Part shown: positions 43,148 to 54,716 of the stretch, one piece after another
Layout: each line of letters begins with the position of its first letter
Position numbering within the stretch: position 1 is the stretch's first letter
The notes under the pieces: generated by a model
Seen by the model: the letters and a program-made list of their open reading frames with translations, nothing else
What the model was told of the DNA's origin: nothing
The model's database searches: none
Position numbers and translations under genes: made by a program
Origin: an uncultured Pelagibacteraceae bacterium
GTDB taxonomy: Bacteria > Pseudomonadota > Alphaproteobacteria > Pelagibacterales > Pelagibacteraceae
DNA: 64,000 nt
Direction of reading: 5' to 3'
Assembly: GCA_902632315.1 (NCBI GenBank)
Contig: CACPCD010000001.1
Coordinates: 157,478 to 221,477, forward strand

Positions 43148-44434
43148 TTATAGCTTAAATAATTCTTTTCCTTTTACAAATGTATTTGTAACTTTTCCTT
43201 GAAGTTTTTTGTCCTCTATAGAAGTATTTTTTGATTTTGAGATCATTTTTTCTTTTTTTACAATCCATGGTTTATCAATATCAACTATGCAGAGATCTGC
43301 ATCATTACCAACTGAAAGATTTCCTTTATCTATTTTTAGTATTTTTGCAGGGTTTGAAGTTAGAGCTTTAATAATGGTCTCAAGTTTGAGTGATCCATTA
43401 TGATATAACTCTAAACTTAAAGACAATAGGGTTTCTATACCTGAAGCACCTGTAGCGGCTTGAGCAAAAGTTAATCTTTTAGACTCCTCATCTTCAGGTT
43501 TATGATCTGAAACAATTACATCGATTAAATCATCCTTTAATCCTTGAACTAGAGCCAATCTATCTTCTTCTCTTCGTAATGGAGGTGATAATTTTAAAAA
43601 GGTTCTAAAATCTCCTATATCATTTTCGTTTAACGAAAGATTGTTAATAGATACGCCAGTTGAAAATTTAACTTTTTCTTTTCTATACTTAACAACCTCA
43701 ATAGATTTTTGTGATGATAATTGGGATATATGATATCTACATTTAACTTTTTCTAATAAAGTCAGATCTCTCTCAATTAAAATCCTTTCCGCAATTTCAG
43801 GGATACCTGATAATCCCAGTTTAGAAGCAATGATGCCAGAATTTATCATACCGTTTTTTGCAAGCTCATAATCTTCTGCATGTTGCATGATCAAGCAACC
43901 TAAGTCTTTTGCAGAATTCATGATTCTTGACATTAATCTTGGATTTTGAATGGTTTTTACCCCATCAGTAAAAGCAATTATGCCTTTGTTTTGCAATAGG
44001 CCAAATTCCGTCATATTTGTGCCCTCAACATTTTTTGTAAGAGATGCACAAGGAAAAATATTTATTTTTGATTTATCTCTTCCTCTTCTTTTTAAAAAAT
44101 CAACTATTGATACATTATCTATTATTGGATCTGTGTTAGGCATTGTAACAACAGAAGTAACACCTCCTGATAGTGCGGCATTACTTAAAGTTCTAAAATT
44201 TTCTTTGTATTCATATCCAGGTTCACCAACAAAAACTCTCATATCAACTAATCCTGGAAAAATATATTTTCCTTTTAAATCGATTGGCTTTTCTCTACTT
44301 GGGAGATTATTTGTGTTTACTTTTTTTCCTATAGCTTCAATTTTACCATCTTCACTTATAATTAGACCCCCAATTTCATTAATCAGGTTTTGAGGATCAA
44401 CTATATTAGCGTTTATAAAATATTGTTTTTTCAT
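43148..44434 (-). CDS. pyrC: Dihydroorotase
   Basis: 'FPGLVDMRVFVGEPG', 'DVIVSDHKPEDEESK'. Confidence 0.9.
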   Translation of the reverse strand: MKKQYFINANIVDPQNLINEIGGLIISEDGKIEAIGKKVNTNNLPSREKPIDLKGKYIFPGLVDMRVFVGEPGYEYKENFRTLSNAALSGGVTSVVTMPNTDPIIDNVSIVDFLKRRGRDKSKINIFPCASLTKNVEGTNMTEFGLLQNKGIIAFTDGVKTIQNPRLMSRIMNSAKDLGCLIMQHAEDYELAKNGMINSGIIASKLGLSGIPEIAERILIERDLTLLEKVKCRYHISQLSSQKSIEVVKYRKEKVKFSTGVSINNLSLNENDIGDFRTFLKLSPPLRREEDRLALVQGLKDDLIDVIVSDHKPEDEESKRLTFAQAATGASGIETLLSLSLELYHNGSLKLETIIKALTSNPAKILKIDKGNLSVGNDADLCIVDIDKPWIVKKEKMISKSKNTSIEDKKLQGKVTNTFVKGKELFKL

Positions 44435-45385
44435 TTATGTACAAAATATCTTTAAACAAGCCATTCTTACGGCCACACCTAATTCAACTTGTTCTCTAAT
44501 CACACTTTTATTAATATCATCAGCAAGTATTGTATCTATTTCTATACCTCTGTTCATTGGTCCAGGGTGCATTATCAATGCATCAGACTTAGCATGCTCT
44601 AACTTATCAGGAGTTAATCCGTAATATTCATAATACTCTCTATTTGATGAAAGATAAGAACTTGTCATTCTTTCATTCTGTAGTCTCAACATCATGACGA
44701 TATCACAATCTTTTAATCCTTTTTTCATATCAGTAAAAGTGTTAACTCCAAATCTTTCAATTTCCTTAGGCAGTAGATTGGATGGAGCAACTATATTAAC
44801 TTCAGCACCCAGCATGTTTAATAAATAAATATTTGATCTGGCTACCCTTGAATGAAGTATATCTCCACATATTGCTATTTTTAATCCCTCAATTTTTTCT
44901 TTGCGAGTAATAATTGTTAAAGCATCTAATAAGGCTTGAGTTGGATGCTCTCTTCTCCCATCACCAGCGTTTAGGACAGCGCAATTTACTTTTTGTGATA
45001 GTAAGTTACATGCTCCAGAGTCTTGGTGTCTTACAACGATTATATCTGGATGCATCGCGTTTAGTGTCATTGCTGTATCAATTAATGTCTCACCTTTTTT
45101 AATTGCTGAGTTACTTATATTCATTGACATAACATCAGCTCCGAGTCTTTTACCTGCTAATTCAAAAGAACTTTGTGTTCTTGTAGAAGGTTCAAAAAAT
45201 AAATTGATTTGAGTTTTTCCTTTTAAAACATCAATTTTTTTATTTTTACTCTGATTAACTTTTATAAATGAGTGAGCTTCATCAAGTATTAAATTAACAT
45301 CATTTATAGATAGATCTTGTATACCTAACAGATGTTTCTGGGAGATTTTAATAGCTTTATTAGATTTAATTGCCATTAAAACCAA
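44435..45385 (-). CDS. pyrB: Aspartate carbamoyltransferase catalytic subunit
   Basis: '[15 protein letters not shown]', '[12 protein letters not shown]'. Confidence 0.95.
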   Translation of the reverse strand: MVLMAIKSNKAIKISQKHLLGIQDLSINDVNLILDEAHSFIKVNQSKNKKIDVLKGKTQINLFFEPSTRTQSSFELAGKRLGADVMSMNISNSAIKKGETLIDTAMTLNAMHPDIIVVRHQDSGACNLLSQKVNCAVLNAGDGRREHPTQALLDALTIITRKEKIEGLKIAICGDILHSRVARSNIYLLNMLGAEVNIVAPSNLLPKEIERFGVNTFTDMKKGLKDCDIVMMLRLQNERMTSSYLSSNREYYEYYGLTPDKLEHAKSDALIMHPGPMNRGIEIDTILADDINKSVIREQVELGVAVRMACLKIFCT

Positions 45386-45418
45386 CTCTATAACTATAAA
45401 CCTCTACAATAGCAAGTA

Positions 45419-45874
45419 TTAATTATTTAAAAAATCTATTGCTCCTTGTAATATAAAAGCAGCTGCATTTTCATCAATTTTCTTTTCTCTTTTACTCACA
45501 TTGATACCTAATTGACTAGATAGGTTAAAAGCACCAACTGTTGATAACCTTTCATCCCATAGACAAATAGGTATATTTATGTTTTCATCAATTTTTTGAG
45601 ACGTATCCTTTACTGATTGTGCTGATCTACCTGATGAACCATCCATATTTAATGGATTTCCAATGACGATTCCTTTAATATTATTTTCATTAATAATCAA
45701 TTTAAGCTCAACAATAAATTCATTTAGAGTATTTCTGGTTATTGTTTTTAGTGGAGTAGCAATTAATCGTTTTTCATCACAAATAGATACACCGATTCTT
45801 TTAGAACCAAGGTCTAAACCTATCAATCTACACTTATCTGAGTGTTTTTTTTTAAATTCTTCTAAAGTGATCAT
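45419..45874 (-). CDS. ruvX: Holliday junction resolvase-like RuvX/YqgF
   Basis: 'GLDLGSKRIGVSICD', 'DERLSTVGA', 'DENAAAFILQ'. Confidence 0.92.
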   Translation of the reverse strand: MITLEEFKKKHSDKCRLIGLDLGSKRIGVSICDEKRLIATPLKTITRNTLNEFIVELKLIINENNIKGIVIGNPLNMDGSSGRSAQSVKDTSQKIDENINIPICLWDERLSTVGAFNLSSQLGINVSKREKKIDENAAAFILQGAIDFLNN

Positions 45875-45924
45875 ATTGTATATTTCAAACTTAAATGATA
45901 GTTTGCGTCATATTTAAATAGCAT

Positions 45925-46212
45925 ATGAGTATAGATCTTAAAACAATAAAACATATCTCTAAATTATCAAGAATTTCAGTTGATGAAAAAAAAGCTGAAA
46001 AATTAGCTGTTGATTTGAATTCAATTTTTGAATTTATTGAAAAACTTAATGAATTAAAAACAGACAATGTTAAACCTTTAACTTCTGTAGCTGAAACAAC
46101 ATTAAAACTAAGGCCTGACGAAGTTAAAAGTAAGAATATTAGAGAGCAAATAGTTAAGAATTCTCCTCAAGATAATGAAGATTATTTTGTTGTACCAAAG
46201 GTAATAGAGTAA
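45925..46212 (+). CDS. gatC: Asp-tRNA(Asn)/Glu-tRNA(Gln) amidotransferase subunit C
   Basis: GatC sequence; overlaps the gatA start. Confidence 0.93.
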   Translation: MSIDLKTIKHISKLSRISVDEKKAEKLAVDLNSIFEFIEKLNELKTDNVKPLTSVAETTLKLRPDEVKSKNIREQIVKNSPQDNEDYFVVPKVIE

Positions 46213-47669
46213 TGTCAGATATAACCAAACAATCTCTAACAGAATTAGTTGAAAATATTAAAGATAAAAAACTATCTTCAACTGAAGTAACTAAAGCATT
46301 CATAGATAGATCTGAAAAATCCAAAGAATTGAATGCATATATTACTGAAGATTTCACATCAGCATTAAACAAAGCAAAAAAATTTGATCAAAAACCTAAT
46401 TTAGATTTAAAATTGCCAGGTGTTCCAATAGCAGTAAAAGATTTATTTTGTACAAAAGATGTTAAAACAACTGCTGGTAGTAAAATTTTAAATAATTTTG
46501 TTCCTACATATGAATCAACTGTAACCGACAATATTTGGAAAGAAGGTTCAATACTTTTAGGTAAACTAAATTGTGATGAATTTGCAATGGGTTCATCAAA
46601 TGAAACTAGTTTTTTTGGTAACGTGCAAAATCCAATTGATAAAGACTTAGTTCCAGGTGGTTCGTCAGGTGGATCTGCTTCAGCGGTGGCTGGACAATTA
46701 ACACCAATCACTATTGGAACTGATACTGGTGGTTCAATAAGGCAACCTGCATCTTTCACAGGAACAGTTGGATTAAAACCTACTTATGGAAGTTGCTCAC
46801 GCTATGGAATTGTTGCATTTGCATCATCTTTAGATCAAGCGGGACCAATGGCTCAAAATGTTAAAGACTGTGCTTTGTTACAAGAAGTAATAAGCTCTTA
46901 CGATCCAAAAGACTCTACCTCAATAGATTTTAAAAGAAATCAGTACAGCAAAGAACTTACTAATAACATAAAAGGAAAAAAAATTGGGATTCCAAAAGAA
47001 TATAGAGTTGATGGTATGCCAAAAGAAATTGAAGATCTTTGGCAAAAAGGAATACAGTATGTCAAAGATTGTGGAGCTGAGACAATTGATATTTCTCTTC
47101 CACATACAAGTTATGCTTTACCAACTTATTATATTGTTGCTCCTGCCGAAGCATCTTCAAACCTAGCAAGATATGACGGTGTTAAATATGGATTTAGGGC
47201 TAAAGGTGAAAATTTAATTGATATGTACGAAAAAACAAGATCTGAAGGTTTTGGTGCAGAAGTTCAAAGAAGAATTATGATTGGGACTTATGTTTTATCA
47301 TCTGGTTATTATGATGCTTATTATTTGAAAGCTCAAAAAGTAAGAAAACTTATTAAAAATGATTTTGATGAAGCATATAAAAAAGTTGATGCAATTTTGA
47401 CACCATCTACACCAAGTTCAGCATTTAAAATAGGTGAAAAAACTAATGATCCAGTTTCAATGTATCTTAACGATATATTTACTGTACCAGTAAATTTAGC
47501 AGGACTTCCAGGTATTTCTATCCCAGCAGGTCACGATTCTCGAGGCTATCCTTTGGGTCTACAAATAATAGGAAAAGCTTTTGATGAACAAAATATTTTG
47601 AATATTGCTTATGCAATGGAAGAGAAAATAAATTTTAAAAATAAAATTACTGATTGGTGGATTAAATGA
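46212..47669 (+). CDS. gatA: Amidotransferase subunit A
   Basis: Amidase signature '[34 protein letters not shown]'. Confidence 0.97.
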   Translation: MSDITKQSLTELVENIKDKKLSSTEVTKAFIDRSEKSKELNAYITEDFTSALNKAKKFDQKPNLDLKLPGVPIAVKDLFCTKDVKTTAGSKILNNFVPTYESTVTDNIWKEGSILLGKLNCDEFAMGSSNETSFFGNVQNPIDKDLVPGGSSGGSASAVAGQLTPITIGTDTGGSIRQPASFTGTVGLKPTYGSCSRYGIVAFASSLDQAGPMAQNVKDCALLQEVISSYDPKDSTSIDFKRNQYSKELTNNIKGKKIGIPKEYRVDGMPKEIEDLWQKGIQYVKDCGAETIDISLPHTSYALPTYYIVAPAEASSNLARYDGVKYGFRAKGENLIDMYEKTRSEGFGAEVQRRIMIGTYVLSSGYYDAYYLKAQKVRKLIKNDFDEAYKKVDAILTPSTPSSAFKIGEKTNDPVSMYLNDIFTVPVNLAGLPGISIPAGHDSRGYPLGLQIIGKAFDEQNILNIAYAMEEKINFKNKITDWWIK

Positions 47670-49141
47670 GTAAAAAAACCTCAGAATATTTAATTAATCG
47701 AAAAGATAATCAATATGAAGTTGTAATTGGTTTGGAAGTTCATGCCCAAGTGCTATCTGAGTCAAAATTGTTTTCTACCTCTGCTACCAAATTTGGAGCT
47801 GAACCAAATACTCAAGTAAGTTTAGTCGATGCTGCATTTCCAGGAATGTTACCCGTTATTAATGAATTCTGTGTTAAACAAGCTATTAAAACAGGTATCG
47901 GTCTTAATGCAAAAATTAATAAACGATCAGTATTTGATAGAAAAAATTATTTTTACGCGGATTTACCCCAGGGATATCAGATCTCACAATTTAAAGATCC
48001 TATAGTAGGTGAGGGAAAAGTAATTTTAGATATGCCTGATGGACAAAAAGAAATTGGTATTGAAAGACTACATTTAGAACAAGATGCAGGAAAAAGTATT
48101 CATGATATTGACCCCCAGAATACGTTTGTAGATCTTAATAGATCAGGTGTAGCTTTAATGGAGATTGTAAGCAAACCTGACCTTAGATCTCCCGATGAAG
48201 TAAGTGCATATATTAAGAAATTAAGATCAATAATGAGATATCTAGGTACATGTGATGGAAATATGCAAGAGGGATCTTTAAGAGCTGATGTAAACGTTTC
48301 TGTAAGACCAAAGGGTTCAAAAGAATTTGGAACAAGATGTGAAATTAAAAATGTAAATTCAATTAAGTTTATGCAAATGGCTATTGAATATGAGGCAAAT
48401 AGACAAGTTGATATGATTGAAGAGGGCGGATCAATTGATCAAGAAACAAGACTGTTTGACACTAAAAAAAATGAGACAAGATCAATGAGATCAAAAGAGG
48501 ACGCTCATGATTATAGATATTTTCCTGATCCAGATCTTTTACCATTGGAAGTTTCTGATGAATTTATTAATGATCTTAAAAACGATATTCCAGAACTACC
48601 AGATGATAAAAAGAAAAGATTTATTGATGAATTTAAATTGTCACCATATGAAGCTACTATCTTAATATCAGATATTGACACCGCAAAGTACTTTGAAGAA
48701 GTTGTTGCTAAAATGGGTAAGAACAAAGATATCAAATTAGCAGTTAATTGGATTACAGGAGAATTATTTGCTGTTTTAAATAATAAGAATTTAGAAATTT
48801 CTGAAAGTCCAATAAGTGCAAAGAACCTAGCAATACTAGTTAATTTAATTAAAAATGGAACGATTTCAGGAAAGATAGCAAAGACAGTATTTGAATTAAT
48901 GCTAGATGGAAACAAGGATCCTCAAAAGATTGTTGAGGAAAAAGGATTAAAACAACAAAGCGATCCTAAGGCATTAGAAGCTTTAATTGATAAGATAATC
49001 AATGACAACAGGGAAAAGGCTATAGAATATAAACAAGGTAAAGAGAAATTATTTGGATTTTTTGTTGGACAAGCGATGAAAGCCTCTGGTGGTAAAGCTA
49101 ACCCTCAATTAATTAATGAGATCTTAAAGAAAAAATTATAA
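47666..49141 (+). CDS. gatB: Amidotransferase subunit B
   Basis: '[21 protein letters not shown]'. Confidence 0.97.
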   Translation: MSKKTSEYLINRKDNQYEVVIGLEVHAQVLSESKLFSTSATKFGAEPNTQVSLVDAAFPGMLPVINEFCVKQAIKTGIGLNAKINKRSVFDRKNYFYADLPQGYQISQFKDPIVGEGKVILDMPDGQKEIGIERLHLEQDAGKSIHDIDPQNTFVDLNRSGVALMEIVSKPDLRSPDEVSAYIKKLRSIMRYLGTCDGNMQEGSLRADVNVSVRPKGSKEFGTRCEIKNVNSIKFMQMAIEYEANRQVDMIEEGGSIDQETRLFDTKKNETRSMRSKEDAHDYRYFPDPDLLPLEVSDEFINDLKNDIPELPDDKKKRFIDEFKLSPYEATILISDIDTAKYFEEVVAKMGKNKDIKLAVNWITGELFAVLNNKNLEISESPISAKNLAILVNLIKNGTISGKIAKTVFELMLDGNKDPQKIVEEKGLKQQSDPKALEALIDKIINDNREKAIEYKQGKEKLFGFFVGQAMKASGGKANPQLINEILKKKL

Positions 49142-49145
49142 GGTT

Positions 49146-49796
49146 ATGGGTTCTGACCTTAACATTACTAAACAATTACAAGATTATATCTTAAAACATG
49201 GTTTAAAACTTCATCCAATTCAGAAAGAAATAATAAATTACAATTTAAAATTGGGAGATGTTAAAAGAATGCAAATATCTATCTCTCAATGTCAATTTCT
49301 TCATTTAATTATAAAAGTTTCTAAGATTAAAAAAGTACTAGAGATTGGAACTTTTACGGGTTTAAGCACATTGTCTATGGCATTAGCATTACCTGATGAT
49401 GGTGAAATTATTGCTTTAGATAAAGATGGAGAAACAAATAAAATTGCTGTTGATTTTTTTAAAAAATCACATCAGGACCATAAAATTAAAACAATTATTA
49501 AACCAGCTCTAGAAACTTTAATTAATATTAGAAATGATAGATTTGATTTAATTTTTATTGATGCTGATAAAATGAATTATAAAAAATATTATCAAATTTC
49601 TTTAGAGATGTTGAACATTGGAGGTTTAATAATAATTGATAATGTATTATGGCATGGGGAGGTAGTAGATAAGAGTATAAATGACAAATATACTAAAAAT
49701 ATAAGAGAATTAAATGATTTTATCTCCAAAGATAAAAGAGTTGAAAAAGTAATAGTTCCTTTTGGTGATGGAATGACTGTTTGTAGAAAGATCTAA
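49146..49796 (+). CDS. SAM-dependent O-methyltransferase
   Basis: 'VLEIGTFTGLSTLSMALALPDDGEI', 'FDLIFIDADKMNYKKYY'. Confidence 0.9.
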   Translation: MGSDLNITKQLQDYILKHGLKLHPIQKEIINYNLKLGDVKRMQISISQCQFLHLIIKVSKIKKVLEIGTFTGLSTLSMALALPDDGEIIALDKDGETNKIAVDFFKKSHQDHKIKTIIKPALETLINIRNDRFDLIFIDADKMNYKKYYQISLEMLNIGGLIIIDNVLWHGEVVDKSINDKYTKNIRELNDFISKDKRVEKVIVPFGDGMTVCRKI

Positions 49797-50704
49797 TGTT
49801 TACAGTATTTGGTTTTTATAGGTTTCAGAAAATTAATGATTTAAGAAAAAATCAGAAAATTTTAAGTGATATATTAGTTGATAACAATATATATGGTTCA
49901 ATTATTATATCTAAAGAAGGTTTAAATGGATCTATATCTGGAAAGAATAGTGATATCAAAAATTCTATTACCAAATTAAAAAAAATTTTTGGAGTTAAAA
50001 ATTTCGATAGTTTCAATAATTCAAAAAGTAAGTTTAATCCTTTTCATAAATCAAAAGTAAAAATAAAAAAAGAAGTTGTCCCTATGGATCTAAAAATGTC
50101 TAAAAGAATAAAAAAAAAGAATAGTCATATTGAACCAAAAAAATGGAACAAATTGATCAAAAATAAAAAAACATTTTTGTTAGATGCAAGAAAGCCTTTT
50201 GAAAATAAGGTTGGATCTTTTAAAAGATCAATAAATCCAGATATTAATAATTTTAGAGATTTCCCAAAATATTTAAAAGAATTAAAAAAAGACCAGCCAA
50301 TAGCAATGTTTTGTACTGGCGGAATTAGGTGTGAAAAAGCTTCTGTATATTTAAAAAAAAAAGGTTTTAAAAATGTTTATCAATTAAAAGGTGGAATTCT
50401 TAATTATCTAAAAAAGATTAAAAAAAAAAATAGTCTATGGAAAGGTGAATGTTTTGTATTTGACAACAGGGTAAGTTTAAAACATGGATTAGTGCAGGGA
50501 ACTTATTCTATTTGTGGTGGATGTAGACAACCAGTTTCAGTTAAAGATAAAAAATCTAAAAGATACGAGGAGGGAGTTAGCTGCCCAAATTGTTTCAATA
50601 AATTAACAAAAGAACAAAAATCTCGTTTCAGAATGAGACAAAGTCAAGTATATAAAGCAAAATTATCTGGAAAAAAATATAATTTTCAAAAAAAATATAA
50701 TTAA
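49796..50704 (+). CDS. trhO: Rhodanese-domain tRNA uridine hydroxylase TrhO/YceA-like
   Basis: 'LLDARKPFENKVGSFKRSINPDINNFRDFP', 'MFCTGGIRCEKAS'. Confidence 0.88.
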   Translation: MFTVFGFYRFQKINDLRKNQKILSDILVDNNIYGSIIISKEGLNGSISGKNSDIKNSITKLKKIFGVKNFDSFNNSKSKFNPFHKSKVKIKKEVVPMDLKMSKRIKKKNSHIEPKKWNKLIKNKKTFLLDARKPFENKVGSFKRSINPDINNFRDFPKYLKELKKDQPIAMFCTGGIRCEKASVYLKKKGFKNVYQLKGGILNYLKKIKKKNSLWKGECFVFDNRVSLKHGLVQGTYSICGGCRQPVSVKDKKSKRYEEGVSCPNCFNKLTKEQKSRFRMRQSQVYKAKLSGKKYNFQKKYN

Positions 50705-50712
50705 GGATTTAT

Positions 50713-52083
50713 TTGGCACAAACACTTAAACTCACTAAGGATCCAATATGGTTTTTACTTAGAAAAGTAACTATCCCTGCAAGTGTTGGTTCGTTGTTTC
50801 AGACTTTTTATAATTTAGTTGATACTTGGTTTGCAGGTAGAATATCAGCTGAAGCAATAGCAGCTATTGCAAAATCTTTTCCGATTTATTTTACGATTAT
50901 TGCTATTGGTGTTGGATTAACAGCTGGAACCAACACTTTGATTGGTAATAATATAGGTGCAAATAATAAAAAAAAAGCCTCGTTGTTTATTGCACAGTCA
51001 ATAATATTTGCAATTTTTTTATCTATTTTAGTTACCTTTTTTGGATTAAACATATCAGATTTTTTACTCTCTATTATGGGATCAGATCAAGAGGGTATTA
51101 TTTTATCAAGAAAATATTTAGACATTATTTTTTACGGGACAATAATAGTTTTAATTCAGATATCTTTGAATGGTGCTTTAAATGCTCAAGGTGATACAAG
51201 AAGTTATAGAAATGTATTGATATTTAGTTTCTTTTTAAATATTTTTTTAAATCCCTTGTTTATTTTTGGTTATGGATTTGTTCCAGCATTTGGCATTGCT
51301 GGATTAGCTATAGCAACTGTTGTAGCTCAGTTTATAGGTTTACTTTACTTAGCTCATAAAGTTTATTGTTGTGAATTAAAACAATATTTGAAACTTCAAT
51401 GTTTTATTCCAAAGTTCAATCTATTAGGAGAGCTTGTCTATCAGACCATTCCCGTAATGTTCAGCATGTTGTTAATAGGGGTTGGATTATTCAATATTCT
51501 CTATTTTATTGGTCAGTTCGGTGATTTAGCCACCGCTGGTTATGGTGCAGCTTTAAGAATTGAACAAGTTTTTTTACTTCCTGTAATTGGATTAAATACA
51601 GCAGTCTTATCCATTGGGGGACAAAATTTTGGCGCTAAAAGTTACGATCGTTTGAGAGAACTTTATAAAAAAGCTCTTTTATTTGGATCCGCTTTTATGA
51701 TTTGTGCAGGTATAATAATTTTTTTTGGTGCAGAATTTTTAGTCTCATTATTTACAGATAATCTAGAAGCAATTAAACACGGTGCAATATATTTAAAAGT
51801 TGCTGCTTTAATAGGACCAATTTACCCAGTATTTTTTATAACTACCGCAATTTTTCAAGCAGTTAAAAAACCCTTATATAGTCTTTATATGAGCATTTTG
51901 AGATTAACGGCTCTGCCATTTTTAAGTTTGTGGTATGTGATTAATATTAGAGGGGGAGATTATGAGGATATTTTTTATACTATATTAATAACAAATTGGT
52001 TGATGGGAATTGCAGTTTTAATATTTATTGGATATTTTTTAAATAATGTTTTTAAACAAAATAAAAATTTTTTTACTAATTAG
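50713..52083 (+). CDS. MATE-family efflux transporter
   Basis: Multi-TM MATE sequence; TTG start. Confidence 0.9.
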   Translation: MAQTLKLTKDPIWFLLRKVTIPASVGSLFQTFYNLVDTWFAGRISAEAIAAIAKSFPIYFTIIAIGVGLTAGTNTLIGNNIGANNKKKASLFIAQSIIFAIFLSILVTFFGLNISDFLLSIMGSDQEGIILSRKYLDIIFYGTIIVLIQISLNGALNAQGDTRSYRNVLIFSFFLNIFLNPLFIFGYGFVPAFGIAGLAIATVVAQFIGLLYLAHKVYCCELKQYLKLQCFIPKFNLLGELVYQTIPVMFSMLLIGVGLFNILYFIGQFGDLATAGYGAALRIEQVFLLPVIGLNTAVLSIGGQNFGAKSYDRLRELYKKALLFGSAFMICAGIIIFFGAEFLVSLFTDNLEAIKHGAIYLKVAALIGPIYPVFFITTAIFQAVKKPLYSLYMSILRLTALPFLSLWYVINIRGGDYEDIFYTILITNWLMGIAVLIFIGYFLNNVFKQNKNFFTN

Positions 52084-52582
52084 TAACTGTCTTATTTTTT
52101 TCTTTTTAACATATAATGATGTAAAATCAGAAGAAATTAAGGTCATTTCAGGTTTAGCTATAGTTACAGATGGAGATTCATTAAAAATTAATAACAACAA
52201 AATAAGATTAGTTGGTATTGATGCACCTGAGCTTAAACAGACATGCCAACATGGAGTTACAGAATATCCATGTGGAGAAATGTCCAAGGAGAGGTTAGAT
52301 TTAATTGTGGCGGATTTTCAAATTACATGCTCGTATTCAAAAAAGGATCGATATAAAAGAATACTAGGTGTTTGTTATATTGGAAATATAGACTCTGTTG
52401 CATTTAAAAAAAGACTGAAATCTCTTGAATTGAATAGTATGATGGTAAAATCTGGTAACGCAGTTGCTTATAGAAAATATTCTGATGAATATATAAAAGA
52501 TGAAGAATATGCTAAAATTAATAAAAAAGGTATTTGGATTGGAAATTTTGAAATGCCTTGGGACTGGAGAAAAAAAAATTAA
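52046..52582 (+). CDS. Secreted thermonuclease-family (SNase) protein
   Basis: Signal peptide, 'IVTDGDSLKINNNKIRLVGIDAPELKQTC'; overlaps the MATE 3' end by 38 bp. Confidence 0.88.
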   Translation: MFLNKIKIFLLISNCLIFFFLTYNDVKSEEIKVISGLAIVTDGDSLKINNNKIRLVGIDAPELKQTCQHGVTEYPCGEMSKERLDLIVADFQITCSYSKKDRYKRILGVCYIGNIDSVAFKKRLKSLELNSMMVKSGNAVAYRKYSDEYIKDEEYAKINKKGIWIGNFEMPWDWRKKN

Positions 52583-53310
52583 TCTTTTTGTAATTTTTTT
52601 TCTAATTTTCTTACTAAATAAGAAACAATTAATATCAAAATTAAATATTCTAGAATTAAAAAAGTATATATTTCTAGAGGTCTATAAGTTGTAACAACTA
52701 GTTCGTTAGCTTTTCTAGTTAAATCACCAATACCTATTATTGAAACTAGCGAAGACATTTTTAAGACGTAAACAAACTGATTACCAATAGCAGGTAAAAT
52801 ATTTTTAATTGCTTGTGGTAAAATGACTAATCTTAGTTTTCTAAAAAAACCAAATCCTAAAGAGCTTCCAGCTTCCCATTGGGATTTTTTAATTGAATTA
52901 ATACCTGCTCTGAATATTTCCGCTTGAAAAGCACTTTCACTTATTGATAAGGCAATGATTCCTGATATAAAAGGACTAAAGCTTATACCAGTCATTATTG
53001 GCAAACCATAATAAATCCATAAAATTAAGACTAGTAATGGTATTGCTCTGACAATTTCGACATAACCTATATTTAAATAAGTTAAAAATTTATTTTTAGC
53101 TAAAGAGGGGACTGCAATAACTAACCCCAAAAAAATAGAAATGATTATTGATACTAAAGAAATATAAATTGTTGTGGTTAAACCACTTAATAAAAATTTG
53201 AGATTAGTCAATCCCTCTAAATTATTAGGAGATAAAATTAACCAATTAAGTTCACTTTTACCGCAAGAGGTTAGTGGTAAAATTAAAAGTAAAAATATTA
53301 AATTTTTCAC
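52579..53310 (-). CDS. Amino-acid ABC transporter permease (HisM/GlnP family) with lipobox-like N-terminus
   Basis: 'GLTTTIYISLVSIIISIFLGL', 'EIVRAIPLLVLILWIYYGLP', EAA loop; N-terminus 'LLLILPLTSCGKS'. Confidence 0.88.
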   Translation of the reverse strand: MKNLIFLLLILPLTSCGKSELNWLILSPNNLEGLTNLKFLLSGLTTTIYISLVSIIISIFLGLVIAVPSLAKNKFLTYLNIGYVEIVRAIPLLVLILWIYYGLPIMTGISFSPFISGIIALSISESAFQAEIFRAGINSIKKSQWEAGSSLGFGFFRKLRLVILPQAIKNILPAIGNQFVYVLKMSSLVSIIGIGDLTRKANELVVTTYRPLEIYTFLILEYLILILIVSYLVRKLEKKLQKD

Positions 53311-53350
53311 TCTTAAAGTTATAAAGAATAAAAAATTAAATACTAATTGA

Positions 53351-54118
53351 TTATAAGCTCTTTAGATTATATTTAGTTAGCAACTTAGTGAAGAAGCCTG
53401 ACGATTTTTTCTTTTTAATCCAATCATTAACATAATTATTCCATTTACTATCACCTTTTGGAACCATCATTGCTAAAAATGCTGGATTTTTCTCTCCATC
53501 AGGAACTATTGCTAATTGTGGATACTTTATCACTAATTTATTGGCTTCAGTAGAACTTGTAATGTTACCATCCGCTCTACCAGCTAACACTTCTTGAAAG
53601 TCTCTAGCAGGAGCTTCTACCGAGTTTAATTTTGATTTTGGAAAAAATTCTTTTGCTTTTTCTTCTTGCGATGTGCCAAGAGTAGTTGCAATTGTTACAT
53701 TAGAATTATTAAGCGAGTCCCATGTTGGGAATTTTTTTAAATTTTTCTTAAGTACAAGTGGAACAGTCCCGTATTTATAGTAGGTATCTGTAAAACCAGC
53801 TACTTCAGCTCTCTTTGGAGTTTTTGTAACACTTGTAGAAATATCATATCTTTCTGATGTAATACCTGAAACAATTGTTTTCCACTCTGCTGGAACAAAT
53901 TCAACTTTTACACCCATATCTTTTGCAAGTTCATTCATTACATCGATATCAAATCCTTTGTATTTATTTGTAGCTGGATCCTTGATTGTCATAGGGTCCC
54001 AATCACCAGTTGTTCCAACTTTTAAAACTCCTGATGATAAAATCTTATCTAAGTTTGACTCTGCATTTAAGGAAAAGGGTAAAAAAGCAAATAATGCTAT
54101 AAGAAATATTTTTTTCAT
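53351..54118 (-). CDS. Amino-acid ABC transporter substrate-binding protein
   Basis: Signal peptide, '[13 protein letters not shown]...[23 protein letters not shown]'. Confidence 0.9.
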   Translation of the reverse strand: MKKIFLIALFAFLPFSLNAESNLDKILSSGVLKVGTTGDWDPMTIKDPATNKYKGFDIDVMNELAKDMGVKVEFVPAEWKTIVSGITSERYDISTSVTKTPKRAEVAGFTDTYYKYGTVPLVLKKNLKKFPTWDSLNNSNVTIATTLGTSQEEKAKEFFPKSKLNSVEAPARDFQEVLAGRADGNITSSTEANKLVIKYPQLAIVPDGEKNPAFLAMMVPKGDSKWNNYVNDWIKKKKSSGFFTKLLTKYNLKSL

Positions 54119-54152
54119 AATTATTCTTAACTTATTTATTATTTAAATGAGA

Positions 54153-54716
54153 CTATAATCTTGACGCACTATCATTCATCCATGAGAATAAATGTTGTGA
54201 AAATGAGCGTCTTACAAAAAGATTTACTTCATTTTGCCTCAGACTATGAATAATTACATCAATTTTAGCAAGAATCGTCTGAGTAACAGAACCTTCTTTA
54301 TTCCTAAAATCATTGAAATTATAAGGTGAACCAGTTTCAAATAAATCAAAAATTTTATCACCTTTGATATTTATTAAAACAAATTGATCAGTAACATCTG
54401 TTACAGCACCTAAATTTGTTTTTGAAATATTTTTTCTCAATAAATTTTCAATTTCATAATCATTATTGTCAAGGTTTAAGGTTTCATTAGAATAAATCAT
54501 CCATTCATCTGGACTTAACCACAGAGCAGTTAATTTATCACTCCTAGAAGATGTATTAGCTTCGTTAGGTAATAATAAATTCAATGATTTACCAATCGCA
54601 GATAAAAAATCTCTTTTCTTTCCTCTTATAATCAATTTCATAACAGGTTTAATTTCTTTCATTTGTAAACCTGTATAGAACTTTTCTTCCTTCACTACAT
54701 TTGTGTAATTAAGCAT
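54153..54716 (-). CDS. soxG: Sarcosine oxidase gamma subunit
   Basis: Position after soxA; 'LWLSPDEWMIYS'. Confidence 0.82.
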   Translation of the reverse strand: MLNYTNVVKEEKFYTGLQMKEIKPVMKLIIRGKKRDFLSAIGKSLNLLLPNEANTSSRSDKLTALWLSPDEWMIYSNETLNLDNNDYEIENLLRKNISKTNLGAVTDVTDQFVLINIKGDKIFDLFETGSPYNFNDFRNKEGSVTQTILAKIDVIIHSLRQNEVNLFVRRSFSQHLFSWMNDSASRL

